DNA of 64,000 nucleotides, from assembly GCF_000717185.1 (NCBI RefSeq), contig NZ_JNYE01000052.1, positions 1 to 64,000 of the forward strand. The letters are read 5' to 3'. Below, one piece after another: positions 43,213 to 50,855 of this stretch (position 1 is the first letter of the stretch; every line of letters starts with the position of its first letter). A model generated the notes under the pieces. It was not told the origin of the DNA and made no database searches. It was given only the letters and a program-made list of their open reading frames with translations. The DNA is from Kitasatospora phosalacinea. GTDB lineage: Bacteria; Actinomycetota; Actinomycetes; Streptomycetales; Streptomycetaceae. The position numbers and the translations under genes were made by a program.

Positions 43213-45611
43213 GCCCGTCGGAGGCCTTCACCGTCGACCCGTGGGGGATCAGCGAGCACGGCCTGGACCTGCCCGGGCAGGCCCGCGCCGAGTCGGTGTT
43301 CGCGCTGTCCAACGGCCACATCGGGCTGCGCGGCAACCTGGACGAGGGCGAGCCGCACGGCCTGCCCGGCACCTACCTGAACGGCGTGTTCGAGCTGCGG
43401 CCGCTGCCGTACGCGGAGAGCGGCTACGGCTTCCCGGAGTCCGGGCAGAGCGTCATCAACGTCACCAACGGCAAGCTGATCCGGCTGCTGGTCGACGACG
43501 AGCCGTTCGACCTGCGCTACGGCGAACTGCGCAGCCACCGGCGGACGCTGGACTTCCGGGACGGCATCCTGCGCCGGGAGGCGGAGTGGACCTCGCCGGC
43601 CGGCCGGACGGTGCGGGTGACCTCGTCCCGGCTGGTGTCGCTGACCCAGCGGGCGGTGTGCGCCGTCGACTACACGGTGGAGGCCGTGGACGGGCCGGTG
43701 CGGATCGTGCTGCAGTCCGAGCTGGTCGCCAACGAGCAGCTGCCGGGCAGCGCGGGCGACGCCGACCCGCGGGCGGCGGCCGTGCTGGAGGCCCCGCTGG
43801 CGGCCGAGCTCCAGCACGCCGACGGCGTCAAGGGCGTGCTGGTGCACCGGACGAGGTTCTCCGGGCTGCGGGTGGCCGCCGCGATCGACCACGTGATCGA
43901 CGGGCCGGAGCGGATCGACACCACCGCCGAGTCCTCCGACGACCAGGCCCGGATCACCGCGACCACGGTGCTGAACGCCGGGCAGAAGCTGCGCCTGGTC
44001 AAGTACCTCGCCTACGGCTGGTCGGCGACCCGTTCGCTGCCCGCGGTCCGGGACCAGGTCGAGGCGGCGCTGACCGCGGCCCGGTACACCGGCTGGGAGG
44101 GGCTGGTGGCCGAGCAGAAGGAGTACCTGGGCCGGTTCTGGAGCGACAACGACGTCGAGATCGAGGGCGACGTCGAGCTCCAGCAGGCCGTCCGGTTCGC
44201 GCTGTTCCACGTGCTGCAGGCGGGCGCCCGCAGCGAGGAGCGGGCCATTCCGGCGAAGGGCCTGACCGGCCCCGGCTACGACGGGCACTCGTTCTGGGAC
44301 ACCGAGACCTTCGTGCTGCCGGTGCTCACCTACTGCCTGCCGGACGCGGTCAAGCAGGCGCTGCGCTGGCGGCACACCACGCTGCCGATGGCCCGCGAGC
44401 GGGCGGCCCAACTCGGCCTGGCGGGAGCGGTGTTCCCGTGGCGGACGATCCGCGGCGAGGAGTGCTCCGGCTACTGGCCGGCCGGCACCGCGGCGTTCCA
44501 CATCGGCGCGGACATCGCGGCCGCCGCGGTCCGCTACGTCCGGGCCACCGGCGACACCGAGTTCGAGCGCACCCACGGCCTGGAGCTGCTGGTGGAGACC
44601 GCCCGGATGTGGCGCTCGCTGGGCCACCACGACGCCAAGGGCAACTTCCGGATCGAGGGCGTCACCGGGCCCGACGAGTACTCGGCGGTCGCCGACAACA
44701 ACGTGTTCACCAACGTGATGGCGCAGTCCAACCTGTGGAACGCGGCGGACACGGCGCTGAAGTACCGGCACGAGTCCTCGCTGCTCGGGGTGGACACCGA
44801 GGAGGCCGCGGCCTGGCGCGACGCCGCCGACAAGATGTTCATCCCGTACGACGAGCAGATCGGCGTGCACCCGCAGGCCGACGGGTTCACCGACCACCAG
44901 ATGTGGGACTTCGACACCACCCCGGCGGAGAAGTACCCGCTGCTGCTGCACTACCCGTACTTCGACCTGTACCGCAAGCAGGTGGTCAAGCAGGCCGACC
45001 TGGTGCTCGCCATGCAGGTCCGCGGCGACGTGTTCACGCCCGAGCAGAAGGCCCGCAACTTCGCCTACTACGAGCGGCTGACCGTCCGCGACTCCTCGCT
45101 GTCCGCCTGCACCCAGGCGGTGATCGCCGCCGAGGTCGGGCAGCTCGACCTGGCCTACGACTACACCGCCGAAGCCGCCCTGATGGACCTGCACGACCTC
45201 GGCGGCAACACCCGCGACGGCCTGCACATGGCCTCGCTGGCCGGGGCCTGCATCGCCCTGGTCGCCGGGTTCGGCGGCCTGCGCGACCACACCGAGCAGC
45301 TCTCCTTCCGGCCCCGGCTGCCCGCCGGGCTGCAACGGCTGTGCTTCTCGATGAACGTGCGCGAGCACCTGCTGCGGGTCGACATCACCCACGCCACCAC
45401 CACGTACACGCTGCGGCGCGGCAGCGTGCTGCCCGTCCTGCACGACGAGGAGCAGCTGCGGATCGAGGCCGGCAGGCCGGTCAGCCGCCCCACCGCGCAG
45501 GTCGCCGACCCCGGCGAGCGCCCCGCCCAGCCGCCCGGCCGGGCCCCCGCCCGGCGGCACGGCCTGGCGGGCGTCAAGGTCGGGACGGTCGACCACCTGC
45601 CCGCCGAGTAG
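43209..45611 (+). CDS. GH65 inverting disaccharide phosphorylase
   Basis: An 800-residue family-65 protein (maltose, trehalose or kojibiose phosphorylase type). N-terminal beta-sandwich with NGHIGLRGNLDEGEPHGLPGTYLNGVFE, then an alpha/alpha barrel with GYDGHSFWDTETFVLPVL, FPWRTIRGEECSGYWPAGTAAFHI and the catalytic Glu490 in GVTGPDEYS, followed by HPQADGF and a small C-terminal domain. The last 45 residues, Pro/Arg-rich, look like a lineage-specific tail. Exact linkage specificity cannot be read. No signal peptide: cytoplasmic. Translationally coupled to the HAD mutase. Confidence 0.93.
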   Translation: MSPSEAFTVDPWGISEHGLDLPGQARAESVFALSNGHIGLRGNLDEGEPHGLPGTYLNGVFELRPLPYAESGYGFPESGQSVINVTNGKLIRLLVDDEPFDLRYGELRSHRRTLDFRDGILRREAEWTSPAGRTVRVTSSRLVSLTQRAVCAVDYTVEAVDGPVRIVLQSELVANEQLPGSAGDADPRAAAVLEAPLAAELQHADGVKGVLVHRTRFSGLRVAAAIDHVIDGPERIDTTAESSDDQARITATTVLNAGQKLRLVKYLAYGWSATRSLPAVRDQVEAALTAARYTGWEGLVAEQKEYLGRFWSDNDVEIEGDVELQQAVRFALFHVLQAGARSEERAIPAKGLTGPGYDGHSFWDTETFVLPVLTYCLPDAVKQALRWRHTTLPMARERAAQLGLAGAVFPWRTIRGEECSGYWPAGTAAFHIGADIAAAAVRYVRATGDTEFERTHGLELLVETARMWRSLGHHDAKGNFRIEGVTGPDEYSAVADNNVFTNVMAQSNLWNAADTALKYRHESSLLGVDTEEAAAWRDAADKMFIPYDEQIGVHPQADGFTDHQMWDFDTTPAEKYPLLLHYPYFDLYRKQVVKQADLVLAMQVRGDVFTPEQKARNFAYYERLTVRDSSLSACTQAVIAAEVGQLDLAYDYTAEAALMDLHDLGGNTRDGLHMASLAGACIALVAGFGGLRDHTEQLSFRPRLPAGLQRLCFSMNVREHLLRVDITHATTTYTLRRGSVLPVLHDEEQLRIEAGRPVSRPTAQVADPGERPAQPPGRAPARRHGLAGVKVGTVDHLPAE

Positions 45612-45629
45612 CCGCCGCGGCCGGTCCGC

Positions 45630-45705
45630 GGCCGGAGTCGGGGCCGGGGTCGGGGCCGGGGCCGGAGTCGGGGTCGGGGTCGGGGTCGGGGCCGGAGTCG
45701 GGCGG
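45630..45705. repeat. GGGGTCGGGGCCGG-type simple repeat
   Basis: Hexamer-like repeats of GGGGTC and GGGGCC/GGAGTC fill the gap between the convergent GH65 and lipoprotein genes. No terminator-like fold is clear. Confidence 0.7.
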
Positions 45706-45707
45706 GG

Positions 45708-46052
45708 TCAGCGCTTGACCGGCGGGCAGGTGCCGGTGCTGTCGCCGATCGAGTTGATCTCGGCGTTGGAGCGGGAGTCGCCCGCGTAGTCGAGCTGGTC
45801 GGTGCACTTCGTGCCGGACGCCTTCGGGGTGCTCGACGACTTCGCGGGCGTCTTGCCGCCCGTCGTCGGGGTGGCCGACGCGCCCGCGGCGGGCGAGGCG
45901 GCGCTGGGCGCGGTGGGCGAGGCGGCGCTGGACGAGGCGGGGGCGGACGCGCTGCTGCGGGACGGGGCGGGGTCGCTGTCCTCACAGGCGGTGAGCGACA
46001 GGCAGGCCGCAACGGCGACAAGGGCGATCGCCGGGAACTTCCGAACGCGCAT
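45708..46052 (-). CDS. Small Ser/Ala-rich lipoprotein of unknown function
   Basis: A 114-residue lipoprotein: signal MRVRKFPAIALVAVAACLSLTAC with lipobox Cys23, a 50-residue Ser/Ala/Pro/Thr linker, and a short C-terminal domain with two Cys (KCTDQLDYAGDSRSNAEINSIGDSTGTCP) that could form a disulfide. GAAGAGGAC precedes the ATG. I do not recognise the family. A CCCGCTCG/CGAGCGGG hairpin lies 26 bases upstream of the start; the rest of 46097-46343 shows nothing I can name. Confidence 0.78.
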   Translation of the reverse strand: MRVRKFPAIALVAVAACLSLTACEDSDPAPSRSSASAPASSSAASPTAPSAASPAAGASATPTTGGKTPAKSSSTPKASGTKCTDQLDYAGDSRSNAEINSIGDSTGTCPPVKR

Positions 46053-46343
46053 GGTCCTCTTCTTCCGGGTCGAGCGTCCCGCTCGCGGCGAGCGGGTCCA
46101 CCGGGAGCCGAAGGCGCTGCTCCCGGAGACGAGACTCCCTCAACTCCTGCCGGGATTCCGTCCGTACGGCGTCCCGGTTCCGCAACAGACCCGGTGCCCC
46201 GCCGCCCCGGCCCGCTGTCTTCCGAGCGGGTGACCGTGCGCATACCGGCCTGACGGACGGTCAACACTCCAGGGGCTCAGGCGGACCGCCGGTGCGGGGC
46301 GTCCCCCTGCCCCCGGCGCCGCTCCCCCCGAACGGAGGCCCCG

Positions 46344-47507
46344 TTGCGCCGTCCCCTCGCGCTCACCGCCGCCCTGCTCACCGCCCTCGCCGCCGCCCCC
46401 GCCCACGCGCACGCGCACGCCGCCCCGCGCTGGGTGCGCACCTGCACCGCCCCCGCCCGGGCCGACACCGCCTCCTGCAACGCCCTGCGGGTCCTCGGCG
46501 CCACCGCCGCCGCCGACGGCTACGGACCCGCCGACCTGCTGGCCGCGTACGGACTGCCCGCCGACGGCGGCGAAGGCGCCACCATCGCCGTCGTCGACGC
46601 CTACGACCACCCCCGCGCCGAAGCCGACCTCGACGTCTACCGCCGCCACTACGGGCTCCCCGCCTGCACCGCCGACACCGGCTGCTTCCGCAAGACCGAC
46701 CAGCGCGGCGGCACCCGGCTGCCCCGCGGCAACACCGCCTGGGCCGGCGAGACCGCCCTCGACCTCGCCATGGTCTCCGCGATCGCCCCGCGCGCCCGGA
46801 TCCTCCTCGTCGAAGCCGACAGCGCCGCCGTCGGCAACCTCGGCGCCGCCGTCAACACCGCCGTCGCCCTCGGCGCCCAGTACGTGTCGATCAGCTGGGG
46901 CACCACCGAGAACGCCAACGCGGCCGACTACGACCGCCGTTACTTCGACCACCCCGGCACCGTCATCGCCGCCGCCTCCGGCGACGCCGGGTACGGCGTC
47001 AACTTCCCCGCCTCCTCCCCGCACGTCGTCGCCGTCGGCGGCACCACCCTCCGCCCCGACGGCTCGCCCCGCGGCTGGAGCGAGACCGCCTGGGCCACCG
47101 GCCCCGACGAGGGCACCGCGAGCGGCTGCTCCGGTCTGCTCCCCAAGCCCGCCTGGCAGGACGACCCCGGCTGCGCCCGCCGCACCGTCGCCGACCTCGC
47201 CGCCGTCGCCGACCCCGCGACCGGCGTCGCCGTCTACCAGACCTACGGCGGCAACGGCTGGTACACCTACGGCGGCACCTCCGCCGCCGCCCCCGTCATC
47301 GCCGCCGCCTACGCCCTCGCCGGCCCCCCGCCCCCCGGCAGCGCCCCCGCCTCCTTCCCCTACCGCAACCCCGCCGCCCTCCACGACGTCACCACCGGCG
47401 CCACCGCCACCTGCGCCCCGGCCTACCTCTGCACCGCGGGCCCGGGCTACGACGGCCCGACGGGGCTCGGCACCCCGAACGGGGTGGCGGCCTTCCGGGA
47501 TTCGTGA
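46344..47507 (+). CDS. Secreted S53 (sedolisin-like) peptidase
   Basis: A 387-residue exported protease of the sedolisin/S53 family. Signal peptide (RRPLALTAALLTALAAAPAHAHA) then directly the catalytic domain: TIAVVDAYDHPRAEADLDVYRRHYGLP, Glu136 and Asp140 in GETALDLAMV, oxyanion Asp214 in SGDAGYG and nucleophile Ser313 in GGTSAAAPV, with GPTGLGTPNG at the end. It lacks the long propeptide of classical sedolisins. The start is a TTG supported by GGAGG and by the signal peptide beginning there. Confidence 0.92.
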   Translation: MRRPLALTAALLTALAAAPAHAHAHAAPRWVRTCTAPARADTASCNALRVLGATAAADGYGPADLLAAYGLPADGGEGATIAVVDAYDHPRAEADLDVYRRHYGLPACTADTGCFRKTDQRGGTRLPRGNTAWAGETALDLAMVSAIAPRARILLVEADSAAVGNLGAAVNTAVALGAQYVSISWGTTENANAADYDRRYFDHPGTVIAAASGDAGYGVNFPASSPHVVAVGGTTLRPDGSPRGWSETAWATGPDEGTASGCSGLLPKPAWQDDPGCARRTVADLAAVADPATGVAVYQTYGGNGWYTYGGTSAAAPVIAAAYALAGPPPPGSAPASFPYRNPAALHDVTTGATATCAPAYLCTAGPGYDGPTGLGTPNGVAAFRDS

Positions 47508-47509
47508 CA

Positions 47510-47641
47510 CCAGGGGCGCGGGGAACGGCGCGGCCGGCCGAGCACGCACTGCCGGATCGCGACGCAGGACGACCACTCGCACCATCCCGCGATCCTGCCG
47601 ACGTGCGACTCCGCCGCGCGCAGTTCCCCGCACCCCTGCCG
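47510..47641. repeat. Interspersed inverted-end element, copy 2
   Basis: A second copy of the element at 41035-41165, beginning two bases after the S53 stop: CCAGGGGCGCGGGGAACG to CGCGCAGTTCCCCGCACCCC. The inverted ends match better here than in copy 1. It fills the gap between two convergent genes, where it could act as a terminator. Confidence 0.88.
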
Positions 47642-47653
47642 GTTCAACTTCCC

Positions 47654-48127
47654 TCAGCGCTTCGGTGCGGGCGTCAGCCTGCTCGTCACGCCCACCCGGT
47701 TGAGCGCGTTGATCGCGCAGATCAGGGCGATCAGGTGCGCCAGCTCGGTCTCCGAGAAGTGCTTCGCGGCCTCGTCGAACACCGCGTCCGGGACGCGGGT
47801 CTCGGCGACCAGGGTGACCGACTCGGTGAGGGCCAGCGCGGCGCGCTCGCGGGCGGTGAAGTACGGGGTCTCGCGCCAGGCGGCGAGGGTGTCGAGGCGG
47901 TGCTCCTGCTCGCCCTTCGCCCGGGCGTCGCTCGCGTGGCGGTCGAGGCAGAACGCGCAGCCGTTGATCTGGGAGGCGCGCAGGTTGACCAGTTCGGTGA
48001 GCACCGGGTCGGCGAGGCCGGCGATCGCGGCGCGGGAGGCGTCCAGCAGGGAGCGGTAGAACTCGGGGGCGCGGTCGCGCAGCGAGATGCGGAGGGACGG
48101 GGCGGGAACAGTGGAATCGTCGGTCAT
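47654..48127 (-). CDS. Carboxymuconolactone decarboxylase/AhpD-family protein
   Basis: A 157-residue AhpD-like protein. The redox motif CAFCLDRH (CxxC followed by His) is present, with LRASQING before it and ERAALALTESVTLV after. Such proteins act as peroxidase partners or peroxidases rather than decarboxylases. It is divergent from a MocR regulator with only 50 bases between starts, the usual arrangement in which the regulator controls it. The ATG at 48127 is preferred over a GTG nine bases upstream. Confidence 0.92.
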   Translation of the reverse strand: MTDDSTVPAPSLRISLRDRAPEFYRSLLDASRAAIAGLADPVLTELVNLRASQINGCAFCLDRHASDARAKGEQEHRLDTLAAWRETPYFTARERAALALTESVTLVAETRVPDAVFDEAAKHFSETELAHLIALICAINALNRVGVTSRLTPAPKR

Positions 48128-48177
48128 ACGGCCCACCGTAGGCGCGCGGTGGACCGGTGGCGTGGTTCATTTGGGAG

Positions 48178-49608
48178 ATGGATTCCTGGGCCACTTTCGG
48201 CGGCGACCTGCACCTCGACCTGGACGCCGGACGGGCCCGCGGCCTCGGCCTGCGCGCCGCCCTGGAGGACGCGCTGCGCACCGCCGTCCGCGACGGCCGC
48301 CTCGCCGCCGGGACGCGGCTGCCGTCCTCCCGGGCGCTCGCCGTCGACCTGGGCATCGCCCGCAACACCGTCGCCGAGGCGTACACCCAGCTCGCCGCCG
48401 AGGGCTGGCTGGCCTCCCGGCAGGGCTCCGGCACGGTGGTCGCCGAGCGCGGCCCGCAGTCGGCGCCCGCCGCCCCGCCGCCCGGCCTGCGCGTCCGGCG
48501 CCCGCCCGTGCACAACCTGCGCCCCGGCTCGCCCGACCTGAGCCGCTTCCCGCGCGGGGCCTGGCTGGCGGCCGCCCGCCGGGCACTGGCGGCGGCCCCG
48601 CACGAGGCGTTCGGCTACGGTGACCCGCGCGGCCGGATCGAGCTGCGCCGCGCCCTGGCCGCCTACCTGGCCCGGGCCCGCGGGGTGCGCACCGACCCGG
48701 AGCGGCTGCTGATCTGCACCGGCTACCTCCAGGGCCTCGGCCTGCTCTGCGCCGCGCTGCGCGAACACGGCCTGACGGCCGTCGCGGTGGAGGAGTACGG
48801 GCTGCCGCCGCAGCACGCGGTGATCACCGCGCGCGGCCCCGCCCTGCGCCCGCTGCCGCTGGACGAGGGCGGCGCCCGGACGGGCGAACTGGCCCGCACC
48901 GAAGCGGGGTTGGCGGTGCTCACCCCGGCCCACCAGTTCCCCACCGGGGTGCCGCTGCGGGCCTCCCGGCGGGCCGCGGCGGTCGACTGGGCCCGGCAGG
49001 GCGGCGGCTACCTGCTGGAGGACGACTACGACGGCGAGTTCCGCTACGACCGGCACGCGATCGGCGCGATGCAGGCCCTCGACCCCGAGCGGGTGGTGTA
49101 CGCGGGCACCGCCGCCAAGTCGCTGGCGCCCGGCCTGCGGCTGGCCTGGCTGGCACTGCCCGCGGCCCTGGTCGAGCCGGTGGCCCGGCACAAGCGGCTG
49201 GCCGACGCGCAGAGCGGCGCCCTGGAGCAGCTCACCCTGGCCGAACTGATCGACTCCGGCGACTACGACCGGCACGTCCGGCGCAGCCGCCACCTGCTGC
49301 GCCGCCGCCGCGACCGGCTGGTCGAGGTGCTCGCCGAACGCGCCCCCGCGGTGCGGGTCACCGGCCTCAACGCGGGCCTGCACGCCGTCCTGGAACTGCC
49401 CGCGGACGGCCCCGACGAGGACGAACTCCTGCGCCGCGCCCGGAAGTCGGGCCTGGCCCTGAACACCCTGGGCTGGCACCGGGCCCCCGGCGCGAGCCCC
49501 GACCCGCAGCGGCCCCCGGGGCTGGTGATCGGCTACGGCACGCCGCCCGAGCACGCCTTCGGGGCCGCGCTCGACGCGCTGTGCGAGCTGCTCGCTCAGC
49601 CCTTGTGA
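48178..49608 (+). CDS. MocR/PdxR-family regulator (GntR HTH plus aminotransferase domain)
   Basis: A 476-residue PLP-binding regulator. Residues 18-85 are a GntR winged helix (LRTAVRDGRLAAGTRLPSSRALAVDLGIARNTVAEAYTQLAAEGWLASRQGSGT), then a fold-type I aminotransferase-like domain with EDDYDGEFRYDR and the PLP Lys314 in GTAAKSLAPGLRLAW. GGGAG precedes the ATG. Its last 13 bases overlap the convergent DUF6126 gene. Confidence 0.93.
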   Translation: MDSWATFGGDLHLDLDAGRARGLGLRAALEDALRTAVRDGRLAAGTRLPSSRALAVDLGIARNTVAEAYTQLAAEGWLASRQGSGTVVAERGPQSAPAAPPPGLRVRRPPVHNLRPGSPDLSRFPRGAWLAAARRALAAAPHEAFGYGDPRGRIELRRALAAYLARARGVRTDPERLLICTGYLQGLGLLCAALREHGLTAVAVEEYGLPPQHAVITARGPALRPLPLDEGGARTGELARTEAGLAVLTPAHQFPTGVPLRASRRAAAVDWARQGGGYLLEDDYDGEFRYDRHAIGAMQALDPERVVYAGTAAKSLAPGLRLAWLALPAALVEPVARHKRLADAQSGALEQLTLAELIDSGDYDRHVRRSRHLLRRRRDRLVEVLAERAPAVRVTGLNAGLHAVLELPADGPDEDELLRRARKSGLALNTLGWHRAPGASPDPQRPPGLVIGYGTPPEHAFGAALDALCELLAQPL

Positions 49609-49790
49609 CTGCCCACGTAGAACAGCAGGAACAGGAAGGCCACGAACACGTGGCCCGAGACGATGTAGATCCACACCCGGATCCACACCCGGTTCGAGGC
49701 GCGGTAGCCCGCGTCGATGGTCTCCGCGTACTTCGGGACGGTCGGGGTGGGGGCGGGGGCGTGGGCGGCGGGCTTTCCGGTGTCGGTCAT
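49596..49790 (-). CDS. DUF6126-type small membrane protein
   Basis: A 64-residue protein: Pro/Ala-rich N-terminus then one membrane helix (IYIVSGHVFVAFLFLLFYVGSH). The ETIDAGYRASNRVWIRVWIYIVSGHVFVAFLF core is what I recall of the DUF6126 family, which regularly follows an XRE-cupin regulator gene. Here it lies 31 bases downstream of that regulator with a good CAGGAG. Function unknown; likely co-transcribed with and controlled by the regulator. Confidence 0.8.
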   Translation of the reverse strand: MTDTGKPAAHAPAPTPTVPKYAETIDAGYRASNRVWIRVWIYIVSGHVFVAFLFLLFYVGSHKG

Positions 49791-49821
49791 GGCGCGGTCT
49801 CCTGACGTGGAGGGGGTGGGG

Positions 49822-50427
49822 CTACAGTCGCGGGGCGTCGCCCAGGCACAGGTCGCCGCCGGGGCTCTGCAACAGCGTGTGGACGAAGATCAGGTCGAGG
49901 CCGGCGGCGGAGTCCGCGGCGATCACGTGCGGCGTCATCGAGTCGAAGTGCGCGGAGTCGCCCTCGTCCAGGAAGTGGACCCGGTCGCCCAGCGTCAGCT
50001 TCATCCGCCCCTTGGTGACGTACAGCCACTCCTCGCCCGGGTGCACCCGCACCACCGCGTCCTGCGTGCTCGGCGGCACGTGCACCCGCAGCGCCTGCAT
50101 GGCCCGGCCCTGCGCCCCGGCCCGCCGGTAGCCCCAGCCACCGGCCCGTCCCGGCTCGATCCGGCCGCCCCGGATCACCGGGTCCGGCTCACCGGGCTGC
50201 TCGCCGAGCAGCTCGGCCACGCTCGTCCCGTACGCCCGGGCCAGGCCCAGCAGCACCGGCAGCGAGGGCTGCCGCCGCCCGGTCTCCAGGCGCGACAAGT
50301 AAGCTGGCGAGAGACCCACCCGGGCCGCCGCGACCTCCAGCGTCAACCGGCTGGAGACCCGCTGCTCCCGCAGCCGCGCACCGAGGCCCGCGACCTCCTG
50401 GTCCTCGTCGAGAGGGCTGTCCGTCAT
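49822..50427 (-). CDS. XRE-family regulator with cupin domain
   Basis: A 201-residue regulator: N-terminal helix-turn-helix (LGARLREQRVSSRLTLEVAAARVGLSPAYLSRLETGRRQPSL, residues 14-60) and a C-terminal cupin (VVRVHPGEEWLYVTKGRMKLTLGDRVHFLDEGDSAHFDSMTPH). The cupin could bind a small ligand or metal. ATG at 50427 is chosen at the domain start; an in-frame extension upstream crosses the operator. A GGCAA/TTGCC three-half-site array lies 31-55 bases upstream, probably its own operator. Confidence 0.93.
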   Translation of the reverse strand: MTDSPLDEDQEVAGLGARLREQRVSSRLTLEVAAARVGLSPAYLSRLETGRRQPSLPVLLGLARAYGTSVAELLGEQPGEPDPVIRGGRIEPGRAGGWGYRRAGAQGRAMQALRVHVPPSTQDAVVRVHPGEEWLYVTKGRMKLTLGDRVHFLDEGDSAHFDSMTPHVIAADSAAGLDLIFVHTLLQSPGGDLCLGDAPRL

Positions 50428-50457
50428 GTGACCAGTGGACACCCTCCCTGCCCCCGA

Positions 50458-50482
50458 GGCAACAAACTTGCCCCACAGGCAA
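50458..50482 (-). promoter_or_regulatory. Three phased half-sites upstream of the XRE-cupin gene
   Basis: GGCAA (50458-50462), TTGCC (50468-50472) and GGCAA (50478-50482) follow each other with exact five-base spacers, making two overlapping inverted repeats with one-turn phasing. The position just upstream of the regulator start suggests autoregulation. Confidence 0.65.
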
Positions 50483-50529
50483 ACCCGCCCCACGGCCCCG
50501 AACCACCCCGCCCGCCCGGCCGGGCCCCC

Positions 50530-50855
50530 TCCCCGCCCCGGAGGGGTCGGGCTTCCTCGCTCTTCCTCGCCCGCCCGGCCCGGGCTTCCGCTGCCCCGGA
50601 GGGCCGGGCTTCCTCGCTTCCCCCGCCCGTCCGGTCGGGGTTTCCGCCGTTCGTCCCCGGAGGGGCCGGGTGTTCTTGTCCTTTCTCGCCTGCCCGGCCA
50701 GGGCTTCCGCTGCTCTCGCCTCCCGTCTGCTCCGGAGGGGCCCGGCCAGGGCTTCCGCTGCTGTCGCCTCCCGTCTGCTCAGGAGGGGTGCGGCGTTCTC
50801 GCTTCCTCTGCCCGTCCGGCCGGGGTTCCCGCCGTTCGTCCCCGGAGGGGCTCTC
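50530..50855. repeat. Degenerate direct-repeat array built around CCGGAGGGG
   Basis: A 300-base gene-free stretch with about six spaced copies of CCCCGGAGGGG or variants, alternating with GGGCTTCCGCTGC or GGTTTCCGCCGTTCG blocks at 45-75 base intervals. Two neighbouring units (50697-50740 and 50742-50785) are almost identical. No open frame in it looks real. The array ends at the pyruvate oxidase stop. Confidence 0.8.

Noticed and set aside
42624..45596. A 990-codon open frame on the minus strand opposite GH65 and the HAD gene
   Set aside because: Gly/Val/Gln/His-rich antisense shadow with no motifs; the plus-strand genes are unambiguous.
46140..48515. A 791-codon minus-strand frame across the S53 peptidase
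   Set aside because: Antisense shadow spanning several genes and the interspersed repeat; composition follows codon bias only.
50530..50855. CRISPR-like array
   Set aside because: Repeats are degenerate, spacing is irregular, spacers resemble each other and no cas genes are present.
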